The notes: generated from the letters alone by a model not told the origin. A stretch of 64,000 nt of DNA from Hymenobacter translucens (GCF_020685205.1 NZ_JAJERB010000003.1:558001-622000), one strand, 5' to 3'; counted from the stretch's first letter, positions 17,297 to 26,316 are shown. A program made the numbers and translations.

Positions 17297-18577
17297 CTAG
17301 ATCTGGCGCTTCAGCTTAACGGTAGTCGTCCGCAGCTCCCCGTCGGCCCGCCGGACAATCAGCAGGAGCTGGCGGCCGTCGGCGGAGTGAAACAGCCGGC
17401 TGATCTGGGTCAGGTTCATGCCAGCCACCGGCTGCAGGTTTACCGACAGAATCTCATCATTGGTTTGCAGGCCGGCAGCCGAGGCGGGCGAGTTGGGGTG
17501 CACCTTCAGCACGATGTAGCGCCGAAAGTCGGGCCCGCTGGCCAGCAGCTCGAAGCCGCACATGTCGTGCTCGAACGGGTCGTGAAAAAGGGCATTCGGC
17601 CGGAGCAGCAGGCGGTTGTGGGGGTAGTCGATAACCAGGCGAAACCGCTTCAGCATCTCGAAGCCCACGTTGCCGTTGCGGTTGGCATCGGTGCGCAGCA
17701 CCACGTTGCTGGAGTCGGGAAACGAGGTGAGCGGGGACGTCAGCCGGTACTGACCAAGCTGCAGCCCGCCGACCCGTCCCAGAAAGCCGTTGATGTTGCC
17801 GCTGAGCCCCCGCCCCAGCTGGGTGCGCAGGCGCTGGGCCGGCACTTTCAGCCGGGGGTCGGAATGCGTTTCGATGGACAGGGCGTGGCCGGCTCCGGTG
17901 TCCAGAATCAGCTTGAGCGGCAACGTCAGCGTATCCTGCAGCGTCACCGGAACCGTCATGTAGGCCTTGCTGCCTTCCAGCTCCAGCGGCACCCGGGTCC
18001 AGCGCCGGCCTTTGGGCTGGCGGTAGCGCTTGGGGTCGTGAAAGATCAGGGCCGGCTCCATCGGGTCGACCTCCACCACGAAGCTGCGGAACACGTCGAA
18101 GCCCAGGATGCCGTGAATTGTCATGCCCACGTAGCCCGACAGATTCAGCACGTCGTTTGACAGCACCAGGAAGGTAATGCTCGGGCCCACCACGCCGTTC
18201 ATGGTTACCGCCACGCCGTCGGTGCGGTACGCCAGCAGGGGCTCGTCCTCGCCCAGGCCGGCCACCCGGAATTCCCCGCCAATCTTCAGGTTCAGGGTTT
18301 CGCGCAGCTTCGGGTCGGTAATCAGGGACGTCGCGACGCCGGTATCCAGCAGGAAGTTGTAGGGCCCCTGGCCGTTGAGGTACACGGGCACCACAATCAG
18401 GTTGCGCTGAAACTCGAAGGGCATCTTTACCCGCCGCGTCCCGTTGCGCTCAAACGTATAAGGCGACACCTGCGCGCCGGCCCCGCCGGCCAGCAGCAGC
18501 AGCGTGGCCACAGCTACCGCCAGCTTCCAGGCGGTACGGAATCGGGAGCAAGGTAAAAACGACCACCGCGTGGGCAT
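17297..18577 (-). CDS. Periplasmic twin aspartyl protease (retropepsin-like) with PDZ domain
   Basis: I start at ATG 18577 (MPTRWSFLPC), giving 426 residues with a signal peptide ending near AGGAGAQ (residue 36). The frame continues to 18649, but that start would overlap menC and precede the signal. Two aspartyl-protease half domains follow: FLLDTGVATSLI with D78 and LILDTGAGHALSI with D226. A PDZ domain spans about 345-415 (YIVLKVHPNSPASAAGL, NDEILSVN). Such proteins are widespread in Bacteroidota; one chain carrying both DTG halves could fold as a pseudo-dimer active site. Substrate unknown. Confidence 0.9.
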   Translation of the reverse strand: MPTRWSFLPCSRFRTAWKLAVAVATLLLLAGGAGAQVSPYTFERNGTRRVKMPFEFQRNLIVVPVYLNGQGPYNFLLDTGVATSLITDPKLRETLNLKIGGEFRVAGLGEDEPLLAYRTDGVAVTMNGVVGPSITFLVLSNDVLNLSGYVGMTIHGILGFDVFRSFVVEVDPMEPALIFHDPKRYRQPKGRRWTRVPLELEGSKAYMTVPVTLQDTLTLPLKLILDTGAGHALSIETHSDPRLKVPAQRLRTQLGRGLSGNINGFLGRVGGLQLGQYRLTSPLTSFPDSSNVVLRTDANRNGNVGFEMLKRFRLVIDYPHNRLLLRPNALFHDPFEHDMCGFELLASGPDFRRYIVLKVHPNSPASAAGLQTNDEILSVNLQPVAGMNLTQISRLFHSADGRQLLLIVRRADGELRTTTVKLKRQI

Positions 18578-18641
18578 AGAGGGGAAAAGCAGAGTGGGGG
18601 AAGGTAGCAAAAAAGCCGTAACCCGCCACCTGCCGGGCCTC

Positions 18642-19712
18642 TTAGCCAAGGTTCTCCCAGTGCCCCTGCGGGTCGTAGTGCAGCTCTCCTGCCCGGATGT
18701 GCAGGGGGGCCTCCACGTTGTTGTGGTAGAGCTGCCCGGTGCCCAGGCCCTGGGGCAACCCCGGCTGCACCCGCTCCCCCGCCAGCTGACTGATGGCGTT
18801 CAGCCCGACGTTGGATTCCAGCGCCGAGGTCAGCCACCAGCCGATGCCGCGGGCTTCTGCCTGGGTCACCCACTCCCGCGTGGCCTGGATGCCACCCACG
18901 AGCGTGGGCTTGAGAATGATATAAGCCGGGCGGACTTCGTTGAGCAGCGCGGCCTGCCGGGTCGGGTCGGTTACGCCAATCAGCTCTTCGTCGAGGGCAA
19001 TGGGGATCGGGCTCTGCCGGCACAGGTCGGCCATTGCCGCCCACTGCCCGGCCCGGATAGGCTGCTCGATGGAGTGCAGGCCGAACGGGGCCAGCGCCTC
19101 CAGCCGGGCCATGGCCTCGTTTGCCGCAAAGGCACCGTTGGCATCCACCCGCAGAGTCAGCGTGGCGGGGTCGGCTACCGCCCGGATTTCGCGCAGCAGG
19201 AGCAGCTCGGTGGCAAAGTCGAGGCTGCCGATTTTAAGCTTGAGGCAGGAATAGCCCGCCGCCAGCTTTTTCTCGATCTGCTCCCGCATAAAGGCGGCGT
19301 CGCCCATCCACACCAGGCCGTTGATGGGAATGCCCGCCTCGCCCCGGCTGAAGGCGTTGTCCAGCAACTGGTGCTGCCCGCCCCGCTGAAAGTCGAGCCA
19401 CGCTGTTTCGAGGGCAAAGCGCAGCGCCGGCCACTCGGGCTCTACCAGCGCCGACGCTTCGTCCCACGTCACGGCAGCGTACTGCTGCTCGTTAAACGCC
19501 GCGCACAGCCGCTGCACCCGTGCTTCGAAGCCTGGACCATACTCCGGGCTCAGGCCCGCCAGTGGGGCCGCCTCCCCGGTCCCGACAGGGCCTTGGGCGG
19601 TATCGTCGTGCAGGTGCAGGTAATAGGCGGTGTGCTCGGTCAGGGCCCCGCGGGAGGTGCGGGCCGGGAAGTTGAAGCGCAACACGCGCCGGGAGTGGCG
19701 AAGCTGAAGCAT
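18642..19712 (-). CDS. menC: o-Succinylbenzoate synthase (enolase superfamily)
   Basis: The enzyme dehydrates SHCHC to o-succinylbenzoate in menaquinone biosynthesis. I start at ATG 19712 (MLQLRHSRRV), giving 356 residues. Muconate-lactonizing-type motifs are present: LKLKIG with K158/K160 (catalytic base), RVDANGA with D190, IEQP with E216, ALDEEL with D241 (three metal ligands) and ILKPTLVGG with K268. The spacing fits MenC. A dipeptide epimerase is a possible alternative, but the LKPTLVGG ending and SALESNVGL favour OSB synthase. No other men gene is in the window. The protease gene starts 65 bases downstream. Confidence 0.9.
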   Translation of the reverse strand: MLQLRHSRRVLRFNFPARTSRGALTEHTAYYLHLHDDTAQGPVGTGEAAPLAGLSPEYGPGFEARVQRLCAAFNEQQYAAVTWDEASALVEPEWPALRFALETAWLDFQRGGQHQLLDNAFSRGEAGIPINGLVWMGDAAFMREQIEKKLAAGYSCLKLKIGSLDFATELLLLREIRAVADPATLTLRVDANGAFAANEAMARLEALAPFGLHSIEQPIRAGQWAAMADLCRQSPIPIALDEELIGVTDPTRQAALLNEVRPAYIILKPTLVGGIQATREWVTQAEARGIGWWLTSALESNVGLNAISQLAGERVQPGLPQGLGTGQLYHNNVEAPLHIRAGELHYDPQGHWENLG

Positions 19713-19779
19713 CGGGCGGTAGCAGGATAAGTGACCCGACAAATAACCGGAATTCCCGGGGCTGGTTGCCGGAAACGAA

Positions 19780-19810
19780 AAAGGTCTTTGCGCACTGCGC
19801 AAAGACCTTT
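19780..19810 (-). terminator. Terminator after the KGG-repeat gene
   Basis: AAAGGTCTTTGCGC and GCGCAAAGACCTTT form a perfect 14-bp stem with an ACT loop. On the minus strand it is followed by TTTTTCGTTTCC. It separates the minus-strand gene at 19866-20126 from menC. Confidence 0.9.
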
Positions 19811-19865
19811 CAAAACATACGGTGGAACAGGTCAGCGACCTGCCCCACCGCTACATCAGGAAAAA

Positions 19866-20126
19866 CTATCGGGTGGCACCGCCCTGGTTGCTCCGTACGC
19901 GACTTGCCTGGCCCCCCTTACGGCCGGCAGCGCGTGCTTCCTCTGATGTAAATCGGTGACCACGGCCGCTTTCGTGCGACGCCTTACCGCCTTCGCTGGC
20001 AATACGGCGCTGCTCGGCCGGGTCCATGGCGGCAAAGCCCCGCAGGCTTTTTCCGGTCGTAGTAGTCCGGGCACTGGTGGTAGCGGCCGTCTTGGCTGCC
20101 CCGCGCTGAAGTGGTGAGTTGTTCAT
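19866..20126 (-). CDS. KGG-repeat stress-induced small protein
   Basis: I start at ATG 20126 (MNNSPLQRG), giving 86 residues; the longer frame to 20222 lacks support. The C-terminal half holds the KGG motifs of YciG/GsiB-type proteins: RRIASEGGKASHESGRGH and EEARAAGRKGGQASRVRS, plus FAAMDPAEQRRIASEGG just before. These small hydrophilic proteins are linked to general stress or desiccation responses. The N-terminal 30 residues are Thr/Ala-rich and probably disordered. A strong terminator follows. No promoter box was clear upstream. Confidence 0.88.
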   Translation of the reverse strand: MNNSPLQRGAAKTAATTSARTTTTGKSLRGFAAMDPAEQRRIASEGGKASHESGRGHRFTSEEARAAGRKGGQASRVRSNQGGATR

Positions 20127-20451
20127 GGGAGTGTTTTTAGTTTGGAAAGGAATAGTTTGGTGGTGTCTGCTTCTGGTTCTTTGAACGGGAGTACCTGAGC
20201 TGAAGATGGGGCTTCTGACCACAAAAACGCCCTAAACCGGCCAAAATACCGCTTTGTACTGATGAGCTCTGCGTAGTTAAGCCGGACGTTGCGCGATTAA
20301 TACCGCCCTTTTGCCGGGCTGCCCGCGAGCCGGTATCTTGCCGCCCCGGTCTCCGCATTTATCCCCGAAAAAGCCCCCGCACCCCCGGTTGCTGACGGCC
20401 CCGCCCGCCCAAAAAACCTGCTCTCTGGTTTAGAGGTTACCTTGCCGACCC
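20127..20451. other. Divergent intergenic region between the KGG gene and egtB
   Basis: These 325 bases separate divergent genes and must hold both promoters. TTACCTTG at 20436-20443 lies nine bases before the egtB start and is one possible degenerate -7 box. No ORF or strong hairpin was seen. Confidence 0.5.
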
Positions 20452-21777
20452 ATGACCACCGCCCGTATGTCCACCCCGCTTTCCAACGCCCCCACCCCGG
20501 CCCTCGACTTTGTCCAGCTGCTGTCCCGCTTCCGGGCCGTGCGGGAGCAAACCCAGTCCCTGTGCCGCCCCCTGCTGCCCGAAGACACCGTGGTGCAGCC
20601 CGTTATCGACGTGAGTCCGCCCAAGTGGCACCTGGCCCACACCACCTGGTTTTTCGAGACCTTCCTGCTGCGGGAGTTTCTGCCGGGCTACCAGCCGTTT
20701 CATCCCGACTACGCCTTCCTCTTCAACTCCTACTATAACTCCCTGGGCAGCCGGGTAAACCGCGCCGACCGCGGCACCCTGTCGCGCCCCGCCCTGGCCG
20801 ATGTGTATGCCTACCGCGCCCACGTGGATGAGCAGATGGGCGTGCTGCTGGAACGGCTGGGCGGGCAGCCCAGGCAGCCGGCTTCGTTTGCGACGGTGTT
20901 TGAGCTGGGTTTGCAGCACGAGCAGCAGCACCAGGAGCTGCTGGCTACCGACATCAAGTATATCCTGAGCACCAGCCCCCTGCTACCGGCGTACCACCCC
21001 GCCGGCGAGCTGCCGCCTCCTTCGGGTTCGGTGCAGCCGCCCGCCTCGTGGCTGTCGGTGCCGGGCGGCGTGTACCGGATCGGCTTCCAGGAAGAAGGCT
21101 TCTGCTTTGACAATGAGCAGGGCGCCCACGACGTGTACGTGGCCGACTTTGCTCTGCAGAACCGCCTGGTTACCAACCGCGAGTATCTGAGCTTCGTGGA
21201 AGCGGGCGGCTACCAGGACTTCCGCTACTGGCTGGGCGAAGGCTGGGAGCTGGTGCAGAGTGCCGGCTGGGAGGCGCCCCTGTATTGGGTGAAGAAAGGC
21301 AAGTCGTGGTTCCGGTTTACCCACCACGGCCTACGCCCCCTCGACCTGGCCGCGCCGGTAACCCACGTCAGCTTTTACGAGGCGGATGCCTATGCCCACT
21401 GGGCGGGCTACCGCCTGCCTACCGAGCAGGAGTGGGAAATTGCCGCCCGCCACTTCGAGCCCACGGTTGAAGCCGGGGAGTTTATGGACTCGGGGCGGTT
21501 CGACCCCCAACCCCTGCCGGCCGACGCCTCGCCCGACGAGTGCCACCAGCTGCTGGGCCACGCCTGGGAGTGGACGTATTCGGCCTACCACCCCTACCCC
21601 GGCTACCAGCGGGCCGCCGGAGCCCTGGGCGAATACAACGGCAAGTTCATGCTCAACCAGATGGTTTTGCGCGGGGGCTCCTGCGCCACTCCGGCCAGCC
21701 ATATCCGCCTCACCTACCGCAACTTCTTCCACCCCGACAAGCGGTGGCAGTTCACCGGCATCCGCCTGGCCCGGTAA
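20452..21777 (+). CDS. egtB: Ergothioneine biosynthesis sulfoxide synthase EgtB
   Basis: EgtB uses iron and oxygen to join the hercynine imidazole to the sulfur of cysteine or gamma-glutamylcysteine. The 441-residue product has the DinB-like iron domain (about 18-170) and the FGE-sulfatase/C-type-lectin-like domain (about 200-441). Iron ligands: one of H60/H63 in KWHLAHTTW, plus H156 and H160 in LQHEQQHQELL. The second domain shows GFCFDNEQG, YRLPTEQEWEIAAR and the closing VLRGGSCATP and RLTYRNFF. It is too short for OvoA, which has a fused methyltransferase. egtA and egtC are not nearby, so cysteine is the likelier sulfur donor, by inference. egtD follows after 77 bases. Confidence 0.93.
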   Translation: MTTARMSTPLSNAPTPALDFVQLLSRFRAVREQTQSLCRPLLPEDTVVQPVIDVSPPKWHLAHTTWFFETFLLREFLPGYQPFHPDYAFLFNSYYNSLGSRVNRADRGTLSRPALADVYAYRAHVDEQMGVLLERLGGQPRQPASFATVFELGLQHEQQHQELLATDIKYILSTSPLLPAYHPAGELPPPSGSVQPPASWLSVPGGVYRIGFQEEGFCFDNEQGAHDVYVADFALQNRLVTNREYLSFVEAGGYQDFRYWLGEGWELVQSAGWEAPLYWVKKGKSWFRFTHHGLRPLDLAAPVTHVSFYEADAYAHWAGYRLPTEQEWEIAARHFEPTVEAGEFMDSGRFDPQPLPADASPDECHQLLGHAWEWTYSAYHPYPGYQRAAGALGEYNGKFMLNQMVLRGGSCATPASHIRLTYRNFFHPDKRWQFTGIRLAR

Positions 21778-21854
21778 AAGCTGGGATAAGGAACCTACTG
21801 AAGTATCCCTTATTCCACATCCGGTATCCCCATTCTTTGCTCCCCTTTCCTCCC

Positions 21855-22832
21855 ATGAATCAAGCTGCTCCTATCACCAAAGCCACCTCCGACCTGGGCC
21901 GCCACGTGCTCGACGGCCTGGGCCGCACGCCCAAGCGCCTTTCGTCGATGTACTTCTACGACGACCGGGGCAGTGAGCTGTTTCAGCAGATCATGGCGTT
22001 GCCGGAGTACTATCCGACCCGTACCGAGTTTGCGCTGCTCACCACCCACCGGGCCGCCATTGGCGAAGCGCTGCGGCCCGCGACGGGGGAACCGTTCTTT
22101 CTGCTGGAGCTGGGCGCGGGCGACGGGCTGAAAACCAAGATCCTGCTCCGCTACCTGCTCGACAGCGGGGCCCGCTTCACCTACGTGCCGGTCGACATCT
22201 CCGCTGCCGCGCTGGAAGGCCTCACGGCCAGCCTGCGCGCCGAGCTTCCCGGCCTGCAGGTCGAGCCCGTGGTGGCCGACTACACCGCGGCCCTTGCGCT
22301 GATGGCGGCCCGGCCCGGCCGCAAGGCTGTGCTGTTTCTGGGGTCCAACATCGGCAACTTCCTGCCGCCCGACCGCCTGGCGTTCCTGCGCCAGCTTACT
22401 GGGCCCCTCACGGCCGACGACCGGCTGCTGATCGGCTTCGACCTGCAGAAGAACCCCCGCGTCATCCGGGCTGCTTACGACGATGCCGCGGGCGTGACGG
22501 CGGCCTTTAACCTGAACCTGCTGGCCCGCCTCAACCAGGAGCTGGGCGCCGACTTCGACCTGGACCAGTGGCAACACTACACCGACTACGACCCGCTGAG
22601 CGGGGCCGTGCGCTCCTTTGTGGTCAGCGCCCGGGCCCAGACGGTGCGGTTTGCAGCCCTGGACCTGAGCGTGGACTTCGCGGCCTGGGAGGTTATTCAC
22701 ACCGAAAACTCCTACAAGTTCACCGGGCCCGGCATTGCTGACCTGGCCGCCGAGGCCGGCCTGCGGGTCGAGCACTTCTTTACCGACGAGCAGGCGTATT
22801 TTGCCGATGTGGTCTTAGCTCCTCTTGCGTAG
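21855..22832 (+). CDS. egtD: L-histidine N(alpha)-methyltransferase EgtD
   Basis: EgtD trimethylates histidine to hercynine with S-adenosylmethionine, the first ergothioneine step. I start at ATG 21855 (MNQAAPITKA), giving 325 residues, the usual length. Visible motifs: YFYDDRGSELFQQI near residue 35, SAM-binding ELGAGDGLKT at about 84, PVDISAAAL, GSNIGNF (with the histidine-binding asparagine) and IHTENSYKF near the C-terminus, whose Glu and Ser correspond to the histidine-binding pair of the mycobacterial enzyme. The frame upstream of 21855 overlaps egtB and is not coding. The PLP enzyme gene follows 21 bases later, very likely on the same mRNA. Confidence 0.95.
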   Translation: MNQAAPITKATSDLGRHVLDGLGRTPKRLSSMYFYDDRGSELFQQIMALPEYYPTRTEFALLTTHRAAIGEALRPATGEPFFLLELGAGDGLKTKILLRYLLDSGARFTYVPVDISAAALEGLTASLRAELPGLQVEPVVADYTAALALMAARPGRKAVLFLGSNIGNFLPPDRLAFLRQLTGPLTADDRLLIGFDLQKNPRVIRAAYDDAAGVTAAFNLNLLARLNQELGADFDLDQWQHYTDYDPLSGAVRSFVVSARAQTVRFAALDLSVDFAAWEVIHTENSYKFTGPGIADLAAEAGLRVEHFFTDEQAYFADVVLAPLA

Positions 22833-22853
22833 GCGCCTGCCGTTTCTGCTGCC

Positions 22854-23960
22854 ATGTCACTATCCCCTATCAGCCTGGCCTCGGGCTATGTTCCCTTCCC
22901 GGCCCCGGCCGTTGCCACCGAGGCGGCCGTAGCGGCCGTGCAGGCTGGCCCGCTGCCGGTACTGCCCGCGGCGGGTCTGCCGGCCCTGCGCGAGGCCCTG
23001 GCCGGCCGCTTCCGGCAGCAGGGCGCCACGGTGGAAGCCGGACAGGTGATCGTGACGCCCGGCGCCAAGCCCGCGCTGTACGCCCTGCTGCTGGCGGTGC
23101 TCCAACCCGGCGACGAAGTGCTGCTGCTCACGCCCAACTGGTTTGGCTTTGCCGAGCTGGTGGCCCGGGCCGGCGGCACGCTCCGCAGCTTGCCGCTGTC
23201 GGCGGCGGATGGGTACGCCCTGCACCCGGAGGCTATTGCCACCGCCCTCACGCCCCGGACCCGGCTTTTGCTGTACTCCAACCCCAACAACCCCACCGGC
23301 CGCCTGTACACGCGCGCCGAGCTGGATGGCCTGGTTGCCGTGACCCGGCAGCACCCTGGCCTGCTGGTGCTGGCCGATGAGATTTACGACCTGATGGTGT
23401 TTAGCGACGAGCGGGTGCCGTCTCTGCTGGAGTGGCCCGATCCGCACGGTCAGCACCTGGTGGTGAACGGCTTTTCCAAGTCCCTGGGGCTGGTGGGCTG
23501 GGGAATCGGGTACCTGATAGCCCCGCCGGAGCTGGCCCGGGCCTGCGCGGCCTGGCAGCACGCGACGGGCTCCGCCGTGCCGGCACCTATCCAGCAGGCA
23601 GCTCTGGCGGCTACGCTGGCGGCTCCGGCCGTGGCCGGTGAAATCCTGGAGCGGCTAGCGGAAACCCGGGAGCTGATGCTGCAGGAGCTAAACTCGATTC
23701 CCGGGGTCCGCTACGTGCTGCCTACGGGCACCTACTACGTCTTTGCCGACCTGACCGCCTACCTTTCCCCCAACCCTGCCCCGGCAGATGCGGCGGCCCT
23801 GGTCGGGCGGCTGCGCGAGGGCGGCGTGGAGGTTGTGGACGGCAGCGGCTGCGACGCGCCCGGGTTTGTACGCCTCTCCTACGCCGTGCCGGCCGCTGAC
23901 CTGCGGGAAGCGCTGGGGCGGCTCCGGGCAACCCTGACCGGGTCGGCGGCCCGCCCGTAG
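22854..23960 (+). CDS. Class I/II PLP-dependent aminotransferase-like enzyme
   Basis: The 368-residue product is a fold-type I PLP enzyme: YSNPNNPTGR (141-150), LADEIYD with D175 and Y178, and FSKSLGLVGWGIGY with the Schiff-base lysine K209. FVRLSYAV near the C-terminus holds the carboxylate-binding arginine. By family it is an aspartate/aromatic-type aminotransferase, but beta C-S lyases of the MalY/PatB kind belong to the same superfamily. It sits 21 bases after egtD. Mycobacterial ergothioneine synthesis ends with a PLP C-S lyase (EgtE, class V), so this gene is a candidate for that step, by inference from position only. Confidence 0.88.
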   Translation: MSLSPISLASGYVPFPAPAVATEAAVAAVQAGPLPVLPAAGLPALREALAGRFRQQGATVEAGQVIVTPGAKPALYALLLAVLQPGDEVLLLTPNWFGFAELVARAGGTLRSLPLSAADGYALHPEAIATALTPRTRLLLYSNPNNPTGRLYTRAELDGLVAVTRQHPGLLVLADEIYDLMVFSDERVPSLLEWPDPHGQHLVVNGFSKSLGLVGWGIGYLIAPPELARACAAWQHATGSAVPAPIQQAALAATLAAPAVAGEILERLAETRELMLQELNSIPGVRYVLPTGTYYVFADLTAYLSPNPAPADAAALVGRLREGGVEVVDGSGCDAPGFVRLSYAVPAADLREALGRLRATLTGSAARP

Positions 23961-24212
23961 CGGTAGGCCGCGCCTCCGGCTTCGGGCTGCTTTTCCGGCA
24001 GTGCCGGGCGGCGCGTCCGCGGCAGTTCGACTTGTACTTTTTCAGTCAGCCCAGAAGTGAAGATGGCTTCAAGGTCCAGACCAGGTGGGTGACAGGCCGG
24101 GTCATGAAGTTGGACAAAGCCGGGAAAAACCGACGGGCTAGGCCGGCTATCAAGTCCCGGCCGGGGTAGCGGCTAATTTGCTGTTTTCGCTTACCGGGGC
24201 TGGTCCGCGTCG

Positions 24213-24220
24213 TACCTTTG
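24213..24220 (+). promoter_or_regulatory. TACCTTTG -7 box before the MATE gene
   Basis: TACCTTTG matches the TAnnTTTG -7 consensus exactly and ends 21 bases before the ATG at 24242. No clear -33 TTG is present at the expected place. It argues that the MATE gene has its own promoter and is not part of the egt transcript, from which it is 281 bases away. Confidence 0.5.
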
Positions 24221-24241
24221 CGGGCCCGATTTCTGCCGACC

Positions 24242-25606
24242 ATGCCGCTGACTGCCATTCGCCCCCACATTCGCCCTACCCTGCTGCTGGCTTACCCGGT
24301 GGTGCTCAGTCAGCTGGGCCACATTCTGGTGAGCGTGGTCGACAGCGTGGTGGTAGGCCAGACCGGTAAGGTGCCCCTGGCGGCGGTGTCGCTGAGCGTG
24401 AGCGTGGGCACGGTGGTGATGGTGCTGGGCCTGGGCCTGACGATGGGCATAACACCCCTGGTAGCCGCCGCCGACGGCAAGCGCGACGTGAATGCACTGG
24501 GGGACCTGCTCGTGGGCGGGGTGCAGCTGAGCGTGCTGGCGGGGTTGCTGCTCGCCGGACTGGGCTTTGCCATTGCCCCGCTGCTGCACCTGCTCGACCA
24601 GCCCGCCGAAGTGGTGGCGCTGGCCCGCCCCTGGGTGCGGGTACTGTTTATGTCGATGCTGCCGCTGATGGTTTTTCAGGGCTTCAAGCAGTTTGCCGAA
24701 GGCCTGGGCCTGACCCGCCAGGCTATGTACCTGTCCATCCTGGCCAACGTGCTGAACGCCGTGCTGTGCTACGCGCTGGTATTCGGCAACTGGGGCGCCC
24801 CCCGCATGGGGATGATCGGGGCAGCCTGGGCCACGCTGTTCTCCCGGGTGCTGATGGCGGCGCTGATGGCGACCTACGTGCTGCGCGCGCCCCGGCTGCA
24901 GCCCTACCGCGAAGCCGCCGGTCACTGGCTGGAGCTGCACGGCCCGAGTCTGCGCCGCCTGGTGGGCCTGGGTGCACCCATCGGCGTGCAAATGATGTTT
25001 GAGATGGGCGCCTTCAGCTTTTCGGCCATCATGATCGGCTGGCTGGGCACTACGTCCCTGGCGGCCCACCAGATTGCTATCAACGTGGCCTCCATCACCT
25101 ACATGGCCGCCAGCGGCATCGGGGCGGCGGCCACCATCCGGGTGGGCCGGCTGCGGGGCCTGGGCGACCCGGAAGGCGCCCGGCAGGCCGGCTTCACTTC
25201 CTACCTGCTCATCTTCCTGCTGATGAGCGGGGCCGGGCTGGTGCTCGTTGCCGCCCGGCAGTACATTCCGCTGTTCTACAACCACGACCCCGCGGTGGTA
25301 GCCCAGGCAGCCACGCTGCTGCTGATTGCGGCGCTGTTCCAGGTGTCGGACGGGCTGCAGGTGGTGGGGCTGGGCGCGCTGCGGGGCCTGGAAGACGTGA
25401 AGATACCGTCGGTGGTGGCGCTGCTGGCGTACTGGGCCGTGGGCCTGCCCTTCGGCTACTTTCTGGCGTTTCCCCTGCGCATGGGCGCTACGGGGGTATG
25501 GATGGGCTTGCTGACGGGCCTGACGCTGGTTGCCCTGGCGCTGCTGTGGCGCTTCCGCCAGCACAGCCGGGTGGCAGTGAACGAACCAGCAGTGGTCCGG
25601 CGTTAG
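24242..25606 (+). CDS. MATE family multidrug/cation efflux transporter (NorM-like)
   Basis: The 454-residue inner-membrane protein has about twelve TM segments in two similar halves, as in NorM-type Na+- or H+-driven exporters. Typical MATE sequence is seen at AYPVVLSQLGHI (near residue 20), VVDSVVVGQTGKVPLAAVS (about 33-51) and, in the second half, APIGVQMMFEMGAF and GTTSLAAHQIAINVASI. The start at ATG 24242 (MPLTAIRPHI) removes an upstream extension. It follows the ergothioneine genes, but substrate cannot be inferred from sequence; MATE proteins often export cationic compounds. Confidence 0.93.
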   Translation: MPLTAIRPHIRPTLLLAYPVVLSQLGHILVSVVDSVVVGQTGKVPLAAVSLSVSVGTVVMVLGLGLTMGITPLVAAADGKRDVNALGDLLVGGVQLSVLAGLLLAGLGFAIAPLLHLLDQPAEVVALARPWVRVLFMSMLPLMVFQGFKQFAEGLGLTRQAMYLSILANVLNAVLCYALVFGNWGAPRMGMIGAAWATLFSRVLMAALMATYVLRAPRLQPYREAAGHWLELHGPSLRRLVGLGAPIGVQMMFEMGAFSFSAIMIGWLGTTSLAAHQIAINVASITYMAASGIGAAATIRVGRLRGLGDPEGARQAGFTSYLLIFLLMSGAGLVLVAARQYIPLFYNHDPAVVAQAATLLLIAALFQVSDGLQVVGLGALRGLEDVKIPSVVALLAYWAVGLPFGYFLAFPLRMGATGVWMGLLTGLTLVALALLWRFRQHSRVAVNEPAVVRR

Positions 25607-25700
25607 GCTGGCAATAAGCTGAGCCACATCCGCCGCCGATTTGCCCGCGGATACTTAGCTTTAGATCCTGTTCACCTCGCATTCCAACGGGCCTGCGCCG

Positions 25701-26264
25701 ATGCTTTTCTCTTTCCTGCTCCCGCTTACCTTTCTGCTTACGGCCCCCGCTCAGGGCCCGGCCAAAGCGCCGGCCCCGGTGAAAGCCACCATCGGCTGGC
25801 TGCCGGACCGCCCCCTGACCTGGGCCGACTTCCAGGCCAGGCCGCATGCCTCCGAGCAGCTGGCGGCGCTGACGTCCTCTACCCTCGACGTGCAGGTGGG
25901 CTGCACCGACTTCGAGTTTCACGCCACGGTGTCGGCCGTGTTCGTGCCGTCGGAATCGTGGGTGCGGGACGTGAAACGGGCGTCCCCGGCTTTGCTGCGC
26001 CACGAGCAGCTGCACTTCGACCTGACGGAGCTGCACGCCCGGCTGCTGCGCCAGAAGCTGAGCCTGACCAAGATGAACTGCATGAAGCTGCAGCCGGCCC
26101 TGAACAACATGACCAACCTGGCGTTTGCGGCCTGGAAGCGGGAAGAGTCCCGCTACGACGGCGAAACCAACCACGGTTTGAACACCGCCAAGCAGGAGTT
26201 CTGGGAAGCCCAGGTCAAGCAGCGCCTTGCGCTGCTCAACCAGTTTGCCCAGGCTCCGAAGTAA
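25701..26264 (+). CDS. DUF922 family secreted Zn-protease-like protein
   Basis: The 187-residue product starts with a hydrophobic signal segment ([17 protein letters not shown]). It then shows the DUF922 pattern [11 protein letters not shown] and, in the middle, [19 protein letters not shown], with HExxH (HEQLH) followed by a downstream Glu, as in zinc metallopeptidases. DUF922 proteins are predicted periplasmic or secreted proteases without known substrates. The last 60 residues are helical. Two of the three expected metal ligands are visible; activity is unproven. The csaA gene starts 52 bases later. Confidence 0.82.
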   Translation: MLFSFLLPLTFLLTAPAQGPAKAPAPVKATIGWLPDRPLTWADFQARPHASEQLAALTSSTLDVQVGCTDFEFHATVSAVFVPSESWVRDVKRASPALLRHEQLHFDLTELHARLLRQKLSLTKMNCMKLQPALNNMTNLAFAAWKREESRYDGETNHGLNTAKQEFWEAQVKQRLALLNQFAQAPK

Positions 26265-26316
26265 CCTCGTCTGGACCGGCCGAACAACCCGCACTGCCCT
26301 TCCTGCCCGCACATCC

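Noticed and set aside
20452..21777. OvoA (ovothiol synthase) as an alternative for EgtB
   Set aside because: The protein is 441 residues without the fused methyltransferase of OvoA, and a separate EgtD follows.
24191..25627. A 478-residue open frame on the minus strand across the MATE gene
   Set aside because: It is rich in His, Gln, Arg and Gly with no domain, and lies wholly opposite a clear MATE gene; such shadow frames are common at high GC.
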